DNA of 64,000 nt, taken from contig JBJZOS010000009.1 of assembly GCA_046269235.1 (NCBI GenBank), positions 1 through 64,000 on the forward strand, given 5' to 3'. Below are positions 52,805-60,176 of this stretch, one piece after another (position 1 is the first letter of the stretch; every line of letters starts with the position of its first letter). The stretch is from Soonwooa sp032078105. GTDB taxonomy: Bacteria; Bacteroidota; Bacteroidia; Flavobacteriales; Weeksellaceae. Under the pieces are notes generated by a model that saw only the letters and a program-made list of their open reading frames with translations, was not told the DNA's origin and did no database searches. The position numbers and the translations under genes are program-made.

Positions 52805-52878
52805 AGCCTCCAGAGGGATTCGAACCCACGACCCCGAGATTACAAATCACGTGCTCTGGCCAACTGAGCTATGGAGGC
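52805..52878 (-). tRNA. tRNA-Thr (TGT)
   Basis: 74 nt, minus strand, beginning GCCTCCATAGCTCAGTTGGC. Acceptor arms GCCTCCA/TGGAGGC pair fully; anticodon loop TTTGTAA gives TGT, with one T-T mismatch in the anticodon stem; T arm GTGGGTTCGAATCCC. First tRNA of the cluster after the promoter at 53058. Confidence 0.93.
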
Positions 52879-53057
52879 ATTTTATATTTAAGAACTCTTA
52901 TCTTGCTTTGGTTAAGCGGTTGCAAATATAAAACTTATTTTCTTATTTCCAAAAACTTTTTCAAGTTTTTTTTTAAAAATTTTTATTTTTTGTGACTTTC
53001 TGCAAAGCCTTATAAAAACTGAGGATTTCAAAAAACTTTCGTTCTGTTTTGCGAGTG

Positions 53058-53090
53058 CAAATATAACGTAGTTTTATTGAAATCCCCAAA
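53058..53090 (-). promoter_or_regulatory. promoter of the tRNA cluster
   Basis: On the minus strand -33 TTTG (53087-53090), 21 nt spacer, -7 TATATTTG (53058-53065), followed by CACTCGCAAAACAG. The TTTGCACTCGCAAA core is the same as in the three promoters at 129-437, pointing to a shared class of stable-RNA promoter. Confidence 0.82.
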
Positions 53091-53119
53091 TTTTTTATTA
53101 AGTTTTTTCAAACTTTTTT

Positions 53120-53410
53120 TTAAGCCATTTCTTTTCTCTTGATTAACAATTTCTTAGCGGTGTCCGCACAAAGATCAAGACTTTCTTCAAAACTAGCACA
53201 AGTCTTCTTAACAACAATGTCGTCACCCGGAATTTTTACGATAAGTTCTGTCGTTTTGTTTTCTTTGTCCGAAGTGTTTTCTACTTTTAAGAATACTTGA
53301 CACTCGACAATTTTGTCATAAAACGTATCTAATTTGTTTAATTTGTTTTCAATTCTTTCTTCTAATGGTTCGTGAGGTGTCAACCCCATTGCCTGAACTG
53401 TGATTTTCAT
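53120..53410 (-). CDS. hpf: ribosome hibernation-promoting factor (HPF/YfiA family)
   Basis: A short-form factor of 96 residues when started at MKITVQAMGLTPHEPLEERI (53410); an upstream methionine in frame adds a His/Asn-rich stretch not found in the family. The beta-alpha-beta-beta-beta-alpha pattern includes ECQVFLKVENTSDK and ETTELIVKIPGDDI-like strands. It binds the 30S decoding region and inactivates ribosomes in stationary phase. Probably cotranscribed with xerC, 58 bp upstream. Confidence 0.92.
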   Translation of the reverse strand: MKITVQAMGLTPHEPLEERIENKLNKLDTFYDKIVECQVFLKVENTSDKENKTTELIVKIPGDDIVVKKTCASFEESLDLCADTAKKLLIKRKEMA

Positions 53411-53468
53411 AACAACATTTTTTTTTTGAAAATTAATATTATGGATGTGATGGTGTATCACATTCTTC

Positions 53469-54350
53469 CTATTTCTTTAGTGCTCTTGGATGCGCTTTGT
53501 TAAAGACCTTCTTCAATTCTTCTATATTAGCCTCGGTATAGACTTGTGTTGAAGCTAAACTGGAATGTCCCAAGATTTTTTTTACTTTAGAAATTTCGGC
53601 GCCGTTGTTCAAAACATGTGTAGCAAAGCTATGTCTGAGCATATGCGGACTCCTCTTCTCTTTAGTAGTAACAAGACTAAGGTACTTATTTACCACCGAA
53701 TAAACAAATCTTTCACCGAGTTTTTTGCCCTTTTTGTTAATAAAAAAATAAGTTTTATTTTCTGCATCAGGACGACGCACTTCGGCATAATTTTGGAGGT
53801 CACGGTGCAATCTTTCAGAAATAGGAACCACGCGTTGCTTATTTCCTTTACCAATAATCTTAAATTCTGATTTGCTAAAATCTACGTTTTCGAAAAGAAG
53901 ATTGCAAAGTTCTGTCTTTCTCATCCCCGTTTGATACAAGGTCTCAATAATCAATTTTTCTAACAAAGACATAGCTGATCTGCTTTCGGTCTTCTCCTGC
54001 AACAAAGTCATCTCGTCTTGAGAGAAGGCTTGTTGTTTTTCTGCATAGAATTTGAGGGAAGAGATACTCTCCATCGGAGATACCGTAATCTCGCCAATCC
54101 TGAGTAAATAAACATAAAAACCACGTAAGGATGAGAGCTTTCGGTTGATACTTCGCTTACTGAGTCTATTCTCGCTAAGATGTACTATAAAGTTACGAAT
54201 AACCTTCTTGCTAATATCACGAAGATCTGCGGTGGCTTCGGTTTTTAAAACAAAGGACGTAAAGTCTTCTAAGTCTTTTTTATAAGATGTTATGGTGTGT
54301 GCGGAATATCGCTTTTCGATACGGATATAATCCAAGAATTTTTCTAACAT
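53469..54350 (-). CDS. xerC: tyrosine recombinase XerC
   Basis: A 293-residue site-specific recombinase. An N-terminal SAM-like core-binding domain (FLDYIRIEKRYSAHTITSYK) precedes the catalytic domain with R in YQTGMRKTELCNL (about 142), K in GKGNKQR, HMLRHSFATH (HxxR about 240) and the nucleophile Y in LASTQVYTEAN (about 268). All catalytic residues are present. It resolves chromosome dimers, most likely at dif with a partner recombinase. The rpsU-xerC-hpf order is usual in Bacteroidota, supporting a housekeeping role over that of a mobile integrase. Confidence 0.94.
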   Translation of the reverse strand: MLEKFLDYIRIEKRYSAHTITSYKKDLEDFTSFVLKTEATADLRDISKKVIRNFIVHLSENRLSKRSINRKLSSLRGFYVYLLRIGEITVSPMESISSLKFYAEKQQAFSQDEMTLLQEKTESRSAMSLLEKLIIETLYQTGMRKTELCNLLFENVDFSKSEFKIIGKGNKQRVVPISERLHRDLQNYAEVRRPDAENKTYFFINKKGKKLGERFVYSVVNKYLSLVTTKEKRSPHMLRHSFATHVLNNGAEISKVKKILGHSSLASTQVYTEANIEELKKVFNKAHPRALKK

Positions 54351-54371
54351 CGACTAAAATGGGTTAGATAT

Positions 54372-54412
54372 AAAAAAAAATCACTCTCAAATATACGAAT
54401 TTGAGAGTGATT
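54372..54412 (-). terminator. terminator between rpsU and xerC
   Basis: On the minus strand AATCACTCTCAAAT and ATTTGAGAGTGATT pair and are followed by nine T, 22 bp after the rpsU stop. xerC begins 22 bp beyond it, so xerC needs readthrough or a promoter inside the terminator region. Confidence 0.9.
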
Positions 54413-54434
54413 GTATGATTAGCGAAAAAGAATA

Positions 54435-54632
54435 TTAAGCTTGTTCTTCTTTGCTTTGTAGTCTTTGTTTATGAGCTGCTTTTGCTAAAGCTTGTCTGTT
54501 AGTTACAGAAGGCTTGATAAATTGTTGTCTTGCTCTTAGTTTACGAACAACACCTGTTTTATCAAATTTTCTTTTGTACTTTTTTAAAGCTCTGTCGATA
54601 GACTCTCCGTCTTTTACTGGAATTATTAACAT
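54435..54632 (-). CDS. rpsU: ribosomal protein bS21
   Basis: A 65-residue basic protein, MLIIPVKDGESIDRALKKYK, with FDKTGVVRKLRARQQFIKPS. It binds the 30S platform near the 16S 3' end; in Bacteroidota it is part of the site that sequesters the anti-Shine-Dalgarno sequence, consistent with weak ribosome sites in this window. It has its own promoter. Confidence 0.97.
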   Translation of the reverse strand: MLIIPVKDGESIDRALKKYKRKFDKTGVVRKLRARQQFIKPSVTNRQALAKAAHKQRLQSKEEQA

Positions 54633-54655
54633 ATTTTACATCTCATTTTGAGTTG

Positions 54656-54686
54656 CAAAAATAGAACTATTTTTCGAATCTACAAA
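54656..54686 (-). promoter_or_regulatory. promoter of rpsU
   Basis: On the minus strand -33 TTTG (54683-54686), 19 nt spacer, -7 TATTTTTG (54656-54663). The leader to rpsU is about 20 nt. It lies between the gene and the GC-rich repeat. Confidence 0.78.
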
Positions 54687-54731
54687 TTTTATTTTATTTT
54701 TTTGAATAAATTTTAATAAAACCACGGATCT

Positions 54732-54900
54732 CGCGTGAGCGATGTTAGCGAAAATCCTTTGGCTTGGCGCGAGGCGGCGGAGCGTAGCGGAGCTGTCCGA
54801 GCGCCAAGCCAAAGATTGTAGCGGACGTAGCGACCCCAGCGAGGAACTGACGGTGCGCAGCGAAGCAAGCACCAAATGTTACCGAGCGAAGGGACACGCC
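54732..54900 (+). repeat. GC-rich structured intergenic repeat, copy 2
   Basis: Second copy of the element at 19668-19818. Conserved blocks GCGTGAGCGATGTTAGCG, ACGTAGCGACCC and GAAGGGACACGCC recur. The central arms CTTTGGCTTGGCGC (54757-54770) and GCGCCAAGCCAAAG (54801-54814) are a perfect 14-bp stem although most of their bases differ from copy 1, i.e. compensating changes. GCGTG and CACGC close the structure; GGTGC (54852-54856) and GCACC (54869-54873) form an inner hairpin. It lies between the pdhB terminator and the rpsU promoter. Confidence 0.82.
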
Positions 54901-54902
54901 AT

Positions 54903-54930
54903 AAAAAAACTCCCAACAGAATCGGGAGTT
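54903..54930 (-). terminator. terminator of pdhB
   Basis: On the minus strand AACTCCCGAT and GGGAGTT form a stem followed by seven T, 7 bp after the pdhB stop and next to the GC-rich repeat. Confidence 0.88.
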
Positions 54931-54936
54931 ACTTGT

Positions 54937-55920
54937 TTATGCTTTGATGTACATTGCTTTTTTGATTTCAGCTTTTATAGTTTCCAATTTCGGGAACCAT
55001 TCTGCAAATAATGCCGCTGAATATGGTGCTGGCGCATCTGGCGTGGTAATTCTCTTAATTGGCGCATCTAAATAATCGAAAGCTTTCTGCTGGACCATAT
55101 ATGTAATTTCTGAAGCAACTGACCCAAATGGCCATGCTTCTTCTAAAATCACCAATCTGTTTGTTTTTTTAACAGATGCTAAAACAGTGTCGTAATCTAG
55201 TGGTCTAACTGTTCTAAGGTCGATAACCTCTACAGAAATCCCTTCTTTTTCTAAATCTGCTGCTGCCTGCATCGCCAATTTCATGATTTTACCGAAAGAA
55301 ACTAAAGTTACATCTTTACCTTCTTTTTTGATATCGGCCTTCCCAATTGGGATGTAATATTCTTCTTCTGGAATTTCCATTTTGTCGCCATACATTTGCT
55401 CTGACTCCATGAAAATAACTGGATCGTTATCCTGAATTGCTGTTTTCAAAAGTCCTTTCGCATCGTAAGGGTTAGATGGTACAATTACCTTAAGTCCTGG
55501 ACAGTTAGCATACCAACTTTCGAAAGCTTGTGAGTGCGTCGCGCCCAACTGACCTGCCGAAGCTGTTGGCCCACGGAAAACGATTGGCACATTCCACTGT
55601 CCACCGCTCATCTGAAACATTTTTGCAGCGTTGTTGATGATCTGGTCAATAGCAACCATCGAGAAGTTGAAGGTCATGAATTCTACGATTGGGCGATTCC
55701 CATTCATAGCTGATCCAACAGCAATACCAGAAAAACCTAGTTCTGCGATTGGCGCATCGATAATTCTTTTAGCTCCAAATTCGTCCAACATACCTTTAGA
55801 AGCTTTGTAAGCTCCGTTATATTCTGCAACCTCCTCTCCTACTAAGTATATGGATTCGTCCTTGCGCATCTCCTCGCTCATAGCTTGAGCAATGACTTCA
55901 CGAAAAGTATATTCTTTCAT
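54937..55920 (-). CDS. pdhB: pyruvate dehydrogenase E1 component, beta subunit
   Basis: A 327-residue subunit of the alpha2beta2-type E1. LVGEEVAEYNGAYKASKGML and ELGFSGIAVGSAMNGNRPIV bind and position thiamine diphosphate; MTFNFSMVAIDQIINNAAKM and FRGPTASAGQLGATHSQAFE follow, and the C-terminal half carries EVIDLRTVRPLDYDTV. Together with the alpha subunit (not in the window) it decarboxylates pyruvate for acetyl-CoA. The start at 55920 is supported by a -7 element about 22 nt upstream. Confidence 0.97.
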   Translation of the reverse strand: MKEYTFREVIAQAMSEEMRKDESIYLVGEEVAEYNGAYKASKGMLDEFGAKRIIDAPIAELGFSGIAVGSAMNGNRPIVEFMTFNFSMVAIDQIINNAAKMFQMSGGQWNVPIVFRGPTASAGQLGATHSQAFESWYANCPGLKVIVPSNPYDAKGLLKTAIQDNDPVIFMESEQMYGDKMEIPEEEYYIPIGKADIKKEGKDVTLVSFGKIMKLAMQAAADLEKEGISVEVIDLRTVRPLDYDTVLASVKKTNRLVILEEAWPFGSVASEITYMVQQKAFDYLDAPIKRITTPDAPAPYSAALFAEWFPKLETIKAEIKKAMYIKA

Positions 55921-55941
55921 TTATTGAAAAATTTTAGACTA

Positions 55942-55949
55942 CAAAAGTA
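55942..55949 (-). promoter_or_regulatory. -7 element of pdhB promoter
   Basis: Minus-strand TACTTTTG, an exact TAnnTTTG, 22 nt before the pdhB start. No clean -33 TTTG is seen at 19-21 nt (TATG is the nearest). Confidence 0.55.
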
Positions 55950-55973
55950 AGATTTTTTTATTATTTGCATAGC

Positions 55974-56009
55974 ATAAAAAAGCAAGCTCCTGAGAACTTG
56001 CTTTTTTTT
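55974..56009 (-). terminator. terminator of the DUF2147 gene
   Basis: AAGCAAG and CTTGCTT pair around a 10-nt loop with A and T runs on both sides (bidirectional). On the minus strand it lies 20 bp after the stop at 56031 and just upstream of the pdhB promoter. Confidence 0.85.
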
Positions 56010-56030
56010 GATCTTAAATCTTAAGTAATA

Positions 56031-56450
56031 TTAGTCTACTTTTTGCCAAGTTTGGGTTCTTCCGATAAGAGAGATCCCCATGTATCCTCTTACATTAAGC
56101 TTGTCTCCATCTTTAGTAACTGTACACTTGTAAGTTTTTCCATTTTTAGGGTCGGTGATTGTCCCTCCAGTAAATTCGTTACCGTCTTTTGATAGTCCAC
56201 GGATAACTTCCATACCCAAAATTGGTTTTCCTTTGCGGTCATCTTTACAACCTGTGCAATTAGGATCTGTTGGCTTAATTAACAATTGAGCTACTTTTCC
56301 GTAATATTTACCATCTGATTTTTTAAAAATCTCAACATAAGATTTAGCTTTTCCTGTTTCGTCATCGATGGTTTTCCATTTTCCCTCGATTTGCGCGAAA
56401 GACATAGCACTAATGAATATTGTTGCAAAGGCAAGCATGTATTTTTTCAT
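56031..56450 (-). CDS. DUF2147 domain-containing exported protein
   Basis: A 139-residue protein with signal peptide (MKKYMLAFATIFISAMSFAQ). IEGKWKTIDDETGKAKSYVE, GKYYGKVAQLL, CTGCKDDRKGKPILGMEVI and RGYMGISLIGRTQTW match DUF2147, a lipocalin-like periplasmic family. The CxxC in NCTGCKD may form a disulfide. Function is not established. It is a single gene with its own terminator. Confidence 0.9.
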   Translation of the reverse strand: MKKYMLAFATIFISAMSFAQIEGKWKTIDDETGKAKSYVEIFKKSDGKYYGKVAQLLIKPTDPNCTGCKDDRKGKPILGMEVIRGLSKDGNEFTGGTITDPKNGKTYKCTVTKDGDKLNVRGYMGISLIGRTQTWQKVD

Positions 56451-56580
56451 AATTTTAAATTTATTAACAATGTTATGATATAAAGAAGTTGTTAAAGTTA
56501 AATTAACATTCGATAAAAATAAATAAATATTCTATACCAACAAGTATTTTTTAATTAATGATCAAAAAAATAATATGCAT

Positions 56581-58500
56581 CTAATACAATTTTTTATTAA
56601 TCACCCGATTCATATAATCTTGATACCAAGCTTTTACTTTCATCATATCCAATTCTTGTTGCTTAGATTTTGCTTTGTTAATTTGATTATTGGTCAATCC
56701 TAAATCCGTCTTATCGTAAATCCCAGTTACTTCTTTACCATTAAAAGTATAAATAAAATCTCCAATTATCATTTGTTCTTGGATAGAATCAGAATTTACA
56801 ATAATGCTCGGTTCGTTTTTATCAGACACCAAACTTCTCCCCCAGCTTCGGATTGTTTTATTATAACCCATCAAATCTGCTAAAGTTGGATAAATGTCAA
56901 TCTGTTGGACAAAATCTTTATTAACGCCTTGAAGATTATATTTTGGATTTGGTGAATAAAACAACAACGGAATTGCAAAGCGATTCATTGTTTTTTGATA
57001 TTCTGGATAATGGATCATATTGGTATGATCTGCTGTAATCACAAAAATAGTGTTTTGATACCAAGGTTTTTTAGAAGCGGTTTCAAAGAATTTTTTTAGA
57101 GACATGTCCGTGTATTGGATTGGCTCATGTATCGCCAAAGGTCCCTTTATAAATTTCCCTTTATATTGTTCAGGAATCTTAAAAGGATCATGCGAAGATG
57201 CTGTAAAAATTGTCGCCAAAAAAGGTTGATGAGACCCTATATTATTGGCAAAATACTGAAAAAACGGTTCATCCCAAATTGACCAAATCCCATCAAAATC
57301 TTTATCATTATTATATTCGTCTTTTCCGAAATAATGTTGAAAACCTAAAATATTTCCGAATCCTAAAAAGCCCATCGAGCCATTGGGTGCTCCGTGATAA
57401 AAACTTGTGTCGTAACCCAAATCATTAGCGACAGAAACAATCGACTGAATTTTTTGATTAGAATATGGCGACGACGTAAAAGCATCCGTCAAACTCGGAA
57501 TCCCCGCCAACACAGAACTCATCCCATGAATCGACTGGCGACCATTAGCAAAGGCATTAGTAAAAATCAAACTATGCTGTGCCAAACTGTCTACAAAAGG
57601 CGTATACGACACATAATCTTTAATATTTGTTTCTTTATTAAATGCGCCAGAATATTCTTTCCCGAAACTTTCAACAATAAAAATGACAACATTAGGTCGC
57701 GATTCAACATGTCGTTTATAGTTTTTGTACGGCTGAATTTCCTTTTCAATAAAGACATCATCAACGAAATGAACAATTTTAAAACTATTCGTATTGATTG
57801 TTCTAAAAAACGAAAAAACACTGTTAAGAACAACATTGGCTAAGGTTGGATTCTTGACATGCTTATTTGCGTCCACCAAATTAATCGGTCGCGTGCTATG
57901 TCTAAAATCACCGCGAATACCACCTACGACCAAAACTGCAGTTCCGCACAATATCAAAATACTCGACACAAAATATACCACTAGATTATGTGGTTTGCGA
58001 TAATGGACTTTAACGCGTCTATATAAAAAGATCCAAAGCGCCATACATAACGCAAAACTTATCAAAACCATCGGATTCTGAATCGTTGAATTCAAAAAAA
58101 CCTGGGTTAAATTACTTTCGTGCTCAACTACAGAAAGCACCGAAGAGGTTAAACGTGACTGACTAAATCTGAAATAAACGAAATCTCCAAAATTAAACGA
58201 AAACGCAATCCCATTTGTGATGAAATACCACCAAAACAAAAACTTTTGATATCCCATTTTTGAATTGACAGCAATTGGCATTAAACTCAACAATATAAAC
58301 ACCGAGTTGACATACAAAATCGCGGTCGTATCAAAGGCTGTACCATGATAAGCTATATTAAAATAATCACCAATGCTATCGATTTTTAACAAGTCTCGGT
58401 TAAAAAACCAAAACAAAAATCTCGCAATTTGATAAAAAAAGTAAACCAAAAAAAGGCGATACATCAGGATTAGAAACTCCTGCCATCTAATATCTTTCAT
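56581..58500 (-). CDS. LTA synthase-like membrane phosphotransferase (sulfatase fold)
   Basis: About 639 residues from MKDIRWQEFLILMYRLFLVY at 58500. Five membrane segments (to about 185) are followed by a periplasmic sulfatase-type domain: NVVIFIVESFGKEYSG (metal-binding E about 276), NGRQSIHGMSSVLAGIP with the probable nucleophile at the serine near 320, and FVITADHTNM (D and H near 487). The Bacteroidota do not make lipoteichoic acid, so it may transfer phosphoglycerol or phosphoethanolamine to a glycan or lipid. A -7 element directly before 58500 rules out the in-frame start at 58515. Confidence 0.88.
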   Translation of the reverse strand: MKDIRWQEFLILMYRLFLVYFFYQIARFLFWFFNRDLLKIDSIGDYFNIAYHGTAFDTTAILYVNSVFILLSLMPIAVNSKMGYQKFLFWWYFITNGIAFSFNFGDFVYFRFSQSRLTSSVLSVVEHESNLTQVFLNSTIQNPMVLISFALCMALWIFLYRRVKVHYRKPHNLVVYFVSSILILCGTAVLVVGGIRGDFRHSTRPINLVDANKHVKNPTLANVVLNSVFSFFRTINTNSFKIVHFVDDVFIEKEIQPYKNYKRHVESRPNVVIFIVESFGKEYSGAFNKETNIKDYVSYTPFVDSLAQHSLIFTNAFANGRQSIHGMSSVLAGIPSLTDAFTSSPYSNQKIQSIVSVANDLGYDTSFYHGAPNGSMGFLGFGNILGFQHYFGKDEYNNDKDFDGIWSIWDEPFFQYFANNIGSHQPFLATIFTASSHDPFKIPEQYKGKFIKGPLAIHEPIQYTDMSLKKFFETASKKPWYQNTIFVITADHTNMIHYPEYQKTMNRFAIPLLFYSPNPKYNLQGVNKDFVQQIDIYPTLADLMGYNKTIRSWGRSLVSDKNEPSIIVNSDSIQEQMIIGDFIYTFNGKEVTGIYDKTDLGLTNNQINKAKSKQQELDMMKVKAWYQDYMNRVINKKLY

Positions 58501-58504
58501 CTTG

Positions 58505-58512
58505 CAAAAATA
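58505..58512 (-). promoter_or_regulatory. -7 element directly before the LTA synthase-like gene
   Basis: Minus-strand TATTTTTG followed by CAAG and then the ATG at 58500. Transcription should begin at or within a few bases of the start codon, so the mRNA would be leaderless or nearly so. No clear -33 is seen. Confidence 0.5.
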
Positions 58513-58587
58513 CATTTTTTACATGTTCAGTAATTATTTCCTGACTTTTCTTCTTGCAAATTGTCATTGCCCAACATCAATATTTTG

Positions 58588-58595
58588 TACTTTTG
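58588..58595 (+). promoter_or_regulatory. -7 element directly before pssA
   Basis: Plus-strand TACTTTTG followed by TGCT and then the ATG at 58600. With a TTG (58567-58569) 18 nt upstream as a weak -33, it gives a leaderless or ultra-short-leader transcript, mirroring the divergent gene. Confidence 0.5.
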
Positions 58596-58599
58596 TGCT

Positions 58600-59334
58600 A
58601 TGAACTTTATTAAAAATAATCTTGCCAATGCTTTTACGCTTGCCAATTTATTTTCTGGTTGCGTAGGTGTCATCCATTTATTAAACAACGATTACAAAAC
58701 AGCAGGCTTTTGTCTAATCCTGTCTTTGGTGCTGGATTTTTTCGATGGATTTGTAGCGCGTGCGTTAAAATCCAACAGCAATCTTGGCGTACAACTGGAC
58801 TCGTTAGCGGACATGGTGAGTTTCGGATTTTTCCCGGGTGTTGTCCTTTACAAATTTTTGGAAGTCTACGGTCACACAGCTTTCGGAATCGATTTTCCTT
58901 TTGAGATCAAATATCTAGGATTTTTTGTGACTTTATTTTCGTGTTTACGATTGGCTATTTTCAATCTGGACGAAGAGCAAACCTATTATTTCAAAGGTCT
59001 TAATACGCCGACTAATACTGTATTTTTATTTGGTTTATACTTTTTAAATCAAAATCAAATCGCAAGCAACACAGCATCCTTTTTAGAATTAAATAATATT
59101 CTAAATGCAGAGATATTAATCGTTTTAACCATCATTTGTAGCTGGCTTTTGGTAAGCCCTATTAAAATGATTTCAATGAAATTCAAGTCGATGAAATTGG
59201 AAGATAACCATCCAAAATTGGCTTTATTAATTGGCGGAATCATCTTATTAATCGCATTAGGCGTCAATGCTATTCCGTTTTTGGTGATTTATTATATTCT
59301 CATTTCGTTAGTATTTCAAAAACAACTTAAATAG
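58600..59334 (+). CDS. pssA: CDP-diacylglycerol-serine O-phosphatidyltransferase
   Basis: About 244 residues from MNFIKNNLANAFTLANLFSG. The CDP-alcohol phosphatidyltransferase motif D-G-x2-A-R-x8-G-x3-D-x3-D is intact (DGFVAR about 49-54, then G, QLD and LAD), with six or more membrane spans. It makes phosphatidylserine from CDP-diacylglycerol and serine, the precursor of phosphatidylethanolamine. The -7 at 58588 excludes an upstream TTG start at 58561. The gene is divergent from the LTA synthase-like gene. Confidence 0.94.
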   Translation: MNFIKNNLANAFTLANLFSGCVGVIHLLNNDYKTAGFCLILSLVLDFFDGFVARALKSNSNLGVQLDSLADMVSFGFFPGVVLYKFLEVYGHTAFGIDFPFEIKYLGFFVTLFSCLRLAIFNLDEEQTYYFKGLNTPTNTVFLFGLYFLNQNQIASNTASFLELNNILNAEILIVLTIICSWLLVSPIKMISMKFKSMKLEDNHPKLALLIGGIILLIALGVNAIPFLVIYYILISLVFQKQLK

Positions 59335-59345
59335 ATCTAAAAAAA

Positions 59346-59365
59346 TTAATTCATAATTCATAACT
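59346..59365. repeat. short tandem AATTCATA-type repeat
   Basis: ATTAATTCATAATTCATAAC in the 39-bp gap between pssA and the exonuclease gene is a tandem of TTCATAA words. Similar low-complexity words appear in the arm of the inverted repeat after rpoC. It may be one of the simple intergenic repeats of AT-rich flavobacteria. Confidence 0.35.
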
Positions 59366-59373
59366 AAAAAAGA

Positions 59374-60138
59374 ATGAATCTCAAATTATATAAACCCCTT
59401 TGCGTTTTCGATTTAGAAACAACAGGAACCAATGTTTCTACCGACAGAATTGTTGAAATGTCTATTCTAAAAGTTAATCCAGACGCTTCTAAAGAAACCA
59501 AAACGTGGTTGGTAAATCCTGGAATGCCAATTCCGGAAGCTTCAAGCTTGGTACACGGCATCTATGACAAAGATGTGATGAATGCGCCTAGCTTCAAAGA
59601 TATCGCTCCAAAAATTTTAGAAATGATAAAAGATTCGGATTTGGGTGGTTTCAACTCTAACCGTTTTGATATTCCAGTTTTGGCTGAAGAATTACTTCGT
59701 GCAGGAATGGATTTTGACCTTAACAAGCACAAATTTGTTGATGCGCAAACGATTTTCTTTAAAAAAGAACCGCGTAATCTTGGTGCTGCTTATCAATTCT
59801 ACTGTGGAAAAACATTAGAAAATGCGCACTCTGCCGAAGCAGATACTTTGGCAACTTTCGAAGTTCTAGATGCACAAATTGGTAAATACGATGATCTTCC
59901 AAATGATATTTTGGGTCTAAGCGAATATTCTTATCATCAGAAAAATGCAGACTTAGCAGGTTTTATCGGTTTTAATGACAAGAATGAAGAAATCTTTAAC
60001 TTCGGAAAATACAAAGGACAAACGGTGAAAAGTGTTTTCCAAAAAGATCACGGTTATTATGGATGGCTGCAAAATGCTGACTTCCCATTGTACACCAAGA
60101 AAATATGGACGAAAATTCAATTAATGAGCAAGTTTTAA
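59374..60138 (+). CDS. 3'-5' exonuclease (DnaQ-like, DEDDh)
   Basis: A 254-residue protein. Exo I LCVFDLETTG (D13, E15), Exo II GFNSNRFDIPVL (D about 98) and Exo III AHSAEADTLATFEVL (H about 151, D about 156) identify a DEDDh exonuclease related to the DNA polymerase III epsilon subunit. A C-terminal block (FNFGKYKGQTVKSVFQKDHGYYGWL) matches the short 'GKYKG' domain fused to such exonucleases in Bacteroidota. It may proofread or act in repair or RNA turnover. It follows pssA by 39 bp, possibly as an operon. Confidence 0.92.
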   Translation: MNLKLYKPLCVFDLETTGTNVSTDRIVEMSILKVNPDASKETKTWLVNPGMPIPEASSLVHGIYDKDVMNAPSFKDIAPKILEMIKDSDLGGFNSNRFDIPVLAEELLRAGMDFDLNKHKFVDAQTIFFKKEPRNLGAAYQFYCGKTLENAHSAEADTLATFEVLDAQIGKYDDLPNDILGLSEYSYHQKNADLAGFIGFNDKNEEIFNFGKYKGQTVKSVFQKDHGYYGWLQNADFPLYTKKIWTKIQLMSKF

Positions 60139-60176
60139 TCTTGCTTTTTTATTTTAATTAAACTTAAAATTAAGAC

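Noticed and set aside
53469..54350. The tyrosine recombinase as sign of an integrated element
   Set aside because: The rpsU-xerC-hpf setting and complete catalytic set fit housekeeping XerC; no attachment-site repeats were seen next to the tRNA genes.
54713..55011. Several overlapping frames of 67-89 residues on both strands
   Set aside because: All are produced by the GC-rich repeat copy and the end of pdhB; open frames are expected in GC-rich repeats.
57394..57843. 149-residue frame antisense to the LTA synthase-like gene
   Set aside because: No domain and no promoter; the opposite strand carries a complete sulfatase-type domain.
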